A stretch of 64,000 bases of DNA from Streptomyces marokkonensis. Lineage in GTDB: Bacteria > Actinomycetota > Actinomycetes > Streptomycetales > Streptomycetaceae. The position numbers and the translations under genes are program-made. The DNA is taken from positions 62,001 to 126,000 of the forward strand of contig NZ_VSKS01000019.1 in NCBI RefSeq assembly GCF_008312835.1, in the 5' to 3' direction. Numbering within the stretch: the first letter of the stretch is position 1; each line of letters starts with the position of its first letter. This document shows positions 61,376 to 64,000 of this stretch, one piece after another. The notes beneath the pieces were generated by a model that was not told the origin of the DNA, searched no databases, and worked only from the letters and a program-made list of their open reading frames with translations.

Positions 61376-61404
61376 CTCAAAGTAAGGCTTTGAGGATCTC
61401 AAAG
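61376..61404. promoter_or_regulatory. Overlapping inverted repeats upstream of the symporter gene
   Basis: CTCAAA (61376-61381) pairs with TTTGAG (61389-61394), and the second arm pairs again in CTTTGAG-GAT-CTCAAAG (61388-61404). Three alternating half-sites suggest an operator for a dimeric regulator controlling the symporter gene about 200 bases downstream. Confidence 0.5.
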
Positions 61405-61600
61405 TTCAGGTGTTACGGTCTCCGGGTGAAGTCAGCAGCCGTGTTCCCCACGCCCCGGAGTGTTCCGCTCGTGGCGCGCCTGCACGTGGACCTCTGCCGG
61501 GTCACCTCCGCGAACTGTCGTCCCTGACGTTCCGCGCCACCCGAGTCCCACGTCACCTTCCTCACGCGTCCCCACAGACGGATCACAACGGAGCATGTCC

Positions 61601-62896
61601 GTGTCCACGAACACGCAGTCCAAGCTGCCCCCGCGCGCGCCCTTCTGGGCCCAGATACTCGCCGGCCTCGTCCTGGGCGTCCTGCTCGGCTGGCTCGCCC
61701 GCAGCCAGGACCTGTCCTGGCTGGTCACCACCCTGGAGAAGGTCGGCGGCACCTTCATCGGCCTGCTGAAGCTCGCCGTCGCCCCGCTCGTCTTCTTCGC
61801 GATCCTCGTCTCCATCACCAACCTGCGGAAGGTCAACAACGCGGCCCGGCTGGCCTCGCGGACCCTCCTCTGGTTCATGATCACGTCCTTGATCGCGGTG
61901 GCGATCGGCCTGGTCATCGGCCTGGTCACCAACCCCGGCGCGGGCACCGGCCTCACCCCGGCGGACGGCGCCGAGCCGGAGAACACCGGCTCCTGGATCG
62001 ACTTCCTCACCGGCATCGTGCCGACCGACGTCATCACGCCGTTCACCGAACTGAACGTCCTGCAGATCGTCTTCATGGCGGCCGTCGCCGGTGTCGCCGC
62101 CCTCCAGCTCGGCGAGAAGGCCCAGCCGATCCTCACCCTGAGCGAGTCCGTCCTCGAACTCCTCCAGAAGGCCCTGTGGTGGGTCATCCGCCTCGCCCCG
62201 CTCGGCACCGTCGGCCTCATCGGCAACGCCATCGCCACCTACGGCTGGGACCTGATCGGCAAGTACGCCACCTTCACCGCCGACATCTACGCCGGCTGCC
62301 TCCTCGTCCTCTTCGGCGTCTACCCGGCGCTGCTGGCGACCGTCGCCAAGGTCAACCCCGTGCAGTTCTTCAAGGGGGCCTGGCCCGCGATCCAGCTGGC
62401 CTTCGTCTCCCGCTCCTCCGTCGGCACCATGCCGCTGACCCAGAAGGTCACCGAGCGCCTCGGCGTGCCGAAGGAGTACGCGAGCTTCGCCGTCCCGTTC
62501 GGCGCGACGACCAAGATGGACGGCTGCGCCGCGATCTACCCGGCCATCGCCGCGATCTTCGTCGCCCAGATCTTCGACATCCGGCTCGGCGTCGGGGACT
62601 ACCTGCTGATCGCGTTCGTCTCGGTCGTGGGCTCCGCCGCCACGGCCGGCCTCACCGGCGCGACGGTCATGCTGACCCTCACCCTGTCCACCCTCGGCCT
62701 GCCGATGGAGGGCGTGGGCCTGCTCCTGGCCATCGACCCGATCCTGGACATGATCCGCACCGCGACCAACGTGGCCGGACAGGCTCTGGTCCCGGTCGTC
62801 GTCTCCGCGCGCGAAGGGCTGCTCGACCGGGAGGCGTACGACTCCGTCCACGCCTCCCCGGTCGACGAGCCCCGGAAGGTGGCCGTCGCCGCCTGA
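61601..62896 (+). CDS. Dicarboxylate/amino acid:cation symporter (DAACS family)
   Basis: A 431-residue (from GTG 61601) or 433-residue (from ATG 61595) glutamate transporter homologue. GGAG lies seven bases before the GTG but only one before the ATG, so I favour the GTG. Features are the early helices LAGLVLGVLLGWLA and KLAVAPLVFFAILVS, the serine-rich hairpin AFVSRSSVGTMPLT, ATTKMDGCAAIYPA (NMDGT-like substrate motif) and LLAIDPILDMIRTATNVAGQ. It imports C4-dicarboxylates or acidic amino acids with Na+ or H+. Two overlapping inverted repeats lie upstream. Confidence 0.9.
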   Translation: MSTNTQSKLPPRAPFWAQILAGLVLGVLLGWLARSQDLSWLVTTLEKVGGTFIGLLKLAVAPLVFFAILVSITNLRKVNNAARLASRTLLWFMITSLIAVAIGLVIGLVTNPGAGTGLTPADGAEPENTGSWIDFLTGIVPTDVITPFTELNVLQIVFMAAVAGVAALQLGEKAQPILTLSESVLELLQKALWWVIRLAPLGTVGLIGNAIATYGWDLIGKYATFTADIYAGCLLVLFGVYPALLATVAKVNPVQFFKGAWPAIQLAFVSRSSVGTMPLTQKVTERLGVPKEYASFAVPFGATTKMDGCAAIYPAIAAIFVAQIFDIRLGVGDYLLIAFVSVVGSAATAGLTGATVMLTLTLSTLGLPMEGVGLLLAIDPILDMIRTATNVAGQALVPVVVSAREGLLDREAYDSVHASPVDEPRKVAVAA

Positions 62897-62913
62897 TCCG
62901 CCGGCCGGACCCC

Positions 62914-62943
62914 GCCCGCGCCGCCCTCCGGGGCGCCGCGGGC
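62914..62943 (+). terminator. Terminator after the symporter gene
   Basis: Thirteen-base arms (62914-62926 and 62931-62943) pair with one mismatch around a four-base loop, 18 bases after the stop. Confidence 0.65.
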
Positions 62944-62999
62944 GGCGGTGTGTCCGAGGGCGGACGGAGCATGCGGAGCGGGCCCGTACGCTAAGCCGT

Positions 63000-63692
63000 A
63001 TGGGTGCCGTGAAGACGAAGCGGATGCCGCGTGCGGTCCGTGAACAGCAGATGCTGGACGCAGCCGTACGGACCTTCGGTCAACGGGGGTACATGGCCGC
63101 GTCGATGGACGAGATCGCCGAACTGGCGGGCGTGTCCAAGCCGTTGGTGTACCTGTACCTCAACTCCAAGGAGGACCTCTTCACCGCCTGCATCCGGCGG
63201 GAGGCGAAGGCCCTCACCGAGGCGGTCCGCGCCGGTGCCCGGCCGGGACTGCCCGCGGACCGCCAGCTCTGGTCGGGTCTGGCGGCGTTCTTCACGCACA
63301 CCGCCCGGCACCCCGACGGCTGGGCCGTCCTGCACCTCCAGGCCCGCACGCACGGCGAGGTGTTCGCCGCGGAGGTGGCCGCGATGCGCACGGAGATCGT
63401 GGCCTTCGTGACGCAGTTGATCCTGGAGGCCGCCCGGGAGGCCCACCGGGACCCGGATCTCCCCGCGCGTGAGGTGTCCGGGCTCGCGGAGGCCCTGGTC
63501 GGTGCCGCCGAGTCACTCGCCGACTGGGCCAACGCCACGCCCGGTGTCACGGCCCGGCAGTCGGCGGCCACCCTGATGAACTTCGCCTGGGCGGGGCTGG
63601 GTGACCTGATGGAGGGCCGCCACTGGACGCCGCCCGACGACGAAGCCGGTGCCGGCGAGGCTCAGGCCGGGCGGACCTCCCCGGTCAGGTGA
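63000..63692 (+). CDS. TetR family transcriptional regulator
   Basis: A 230-residue TetR regulator. The HTH is REQQMLDAAVRTFGQRGYMA then MDEIAELAGVSKPLVYLYLN. The HTH wording resembles actinobacterial TetR proteins of fatty acid metabolism. It is convergent with a MaoC-type hydratase gene, overlapping it by 31 bases at the 3' ends, so they share no promoter. The ligand is unknown. Confidence 0.88.
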   Translation: MGAVKTKRMPRAVREQQMLDAAVRTFGQRGYMAASMDEIAELAGVSKPLVYLYLNSKEDLFTACIRREAKALTEAVRAGARPGLPADRQLWSGLAAFFTHTARHPDGWAVLHLQARTHGEVFAAEVAAMRTEIVAFVTQLILEAAREAHRDPDLPAREVSGLAEALVGAAESLADWANATPGVTARQSAATLMNFAWAGLGDLMEGRHWTPPDDEAGAGEAQAGRTSPVR

Positions 63693-64000
63693 ACCCGGCC
63701 GCCGGTGCCGCGCAGCTCGAAGCGCCCGCCCTCCGCCGCGTAGGTCACCGTCCCCGGCAGGAGGACCGGTGACCTGAAGGCGGCCCGTATCTCCGTCGCG
63801 TCGGGGGTGCCGTGCGCGGCGAGGCAGCGGGCCACGGTCCACATGCCGTGCGCGATGGCGCGCGGGAAGCCGAAGAGCCGGGCGGTGAGCGGGTGGAGGT
63901 GGATCGGGTTGCGGTCGCCGGACGTGGCGCCGTAGCGCCGGCCGACGTCGCCTGCGAGGCGCCACTCCGCGACGGCGGGCAGGGGCGGGAGGTTCTCCTC
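63662..64000 (-). CDS. MaoC family dehydratase, C-terminal part (5' end outside window)
   Basis: The last 112 residues of a hot-dog-fold hydratase. The catalytic hydratase-2 motif is YGATSGDRNPIHLHP (Asp and His), followed by FPRAIAHGMWTVARC. These enzymes hydrate enoyl-CoA or carry similar acyl thioester steps. The sequence continues beyond base 64000 on the minus strand, so the N-terminal half is not visible. Confidence 0.87.
   Translation of the reverse strand, partial: EENLPPLPAVAEWRLAGDVGRRYGATSGDRNPIHLHPLTARLFGFPRAIAHGMWTVARCLAAHGTPDATEIRAAFRSPVLLPGTVTYAAEGGRFELRGTGGRVHLTGEVRPA

Overview
The window is high-GC actinobacterial DNA, almost certainly a Streptomyces chromosome. GTG starts are frequent, neighbouring genes often overlap by GTGA or ATGA, and codons strongly prefer G or C in third position. 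The gene families fit: DUF2637 and DUF3558 proteins, ECF sigma factors, receptor Ser/Thr kinases, arsenate reductases and the futalosine menaquinone route. I see no rRNA, tRNA, CRISPR array, transposase or complete biosynthetic cluster.

Region 1 (1-16.3 kb) is mostly conserved single genes. It holds the 3' end of lysS, a DUF2637 membrane protein, two DUF3558 lipoproteins, the RNA ligase rtcB, a frameshifted LAGLIDADG homing endonuclease, an SDR/DUF6126/YnfA group and a MarR regulator. It continues with a redox-type HxlR regulator divergent from a quinone oxidoreductase, a two-component flavin monooxygenase pair, an OmpR/HisKA two-component system, an M20 peptidase and an AAA ATPase.

Region 2 (16.4-27.7 kb) opens with an unusual sigma-factor/zinc-motif/membrane/CAP-domain fusion and continues into a copper-type locus. 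That locus has a Met/His-rich membrane protein, a SigC-like ECF sigma factor, the cytosolic copper-storage protein Csp3, a DUF4396 protein behind a textbook CsoR box, a DUF305 lipoprotein and a DUF6153 protein. A haloacetate-dehalogenase-like hydrolase and a SARP/AfsR-like regulator follow.

Region 3 (27.8-36.4 kb) is an arsenic-resistance island: two arsenate reductases, three ArsR repressors with different cysteine layouts, an ACR3 efflux pump, three flavoproteins, an MFS transporter and a small CxxC protein. A decayed second copy of the flavoprotein/MFS junction lies 10 kb upstream at about 24.6-24.8 kb, evidence of past rearrangement.

Region 4 (36.3-64 kb) returns to conserved chromosome: hemL, a histidine phosphatase, a Tat/lipoprotein deacetylase-like protein, the cytochrome c maturation operon (TlpA/ResA-CcdA-ResB-CcsA) and two tandem receptor kinases with beta-propeller ectodomains. 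Then come a deaminase, a CDP-alcohol phosphatidyltransferase-like protein, a TetR regulator and a third receptor kinase with a ricin-like ectodomain. Late menaquinone genes (mqnL, mqnP, mqnM, mqnE) are interspersed with a rhomboid protease and an Lrp regulator. The window ends with a GNAT acetyltransferase, DUF4229, a dicarboxylate/cation symporter, a TetR regulator and the 3' end of a MaoC hydratase.
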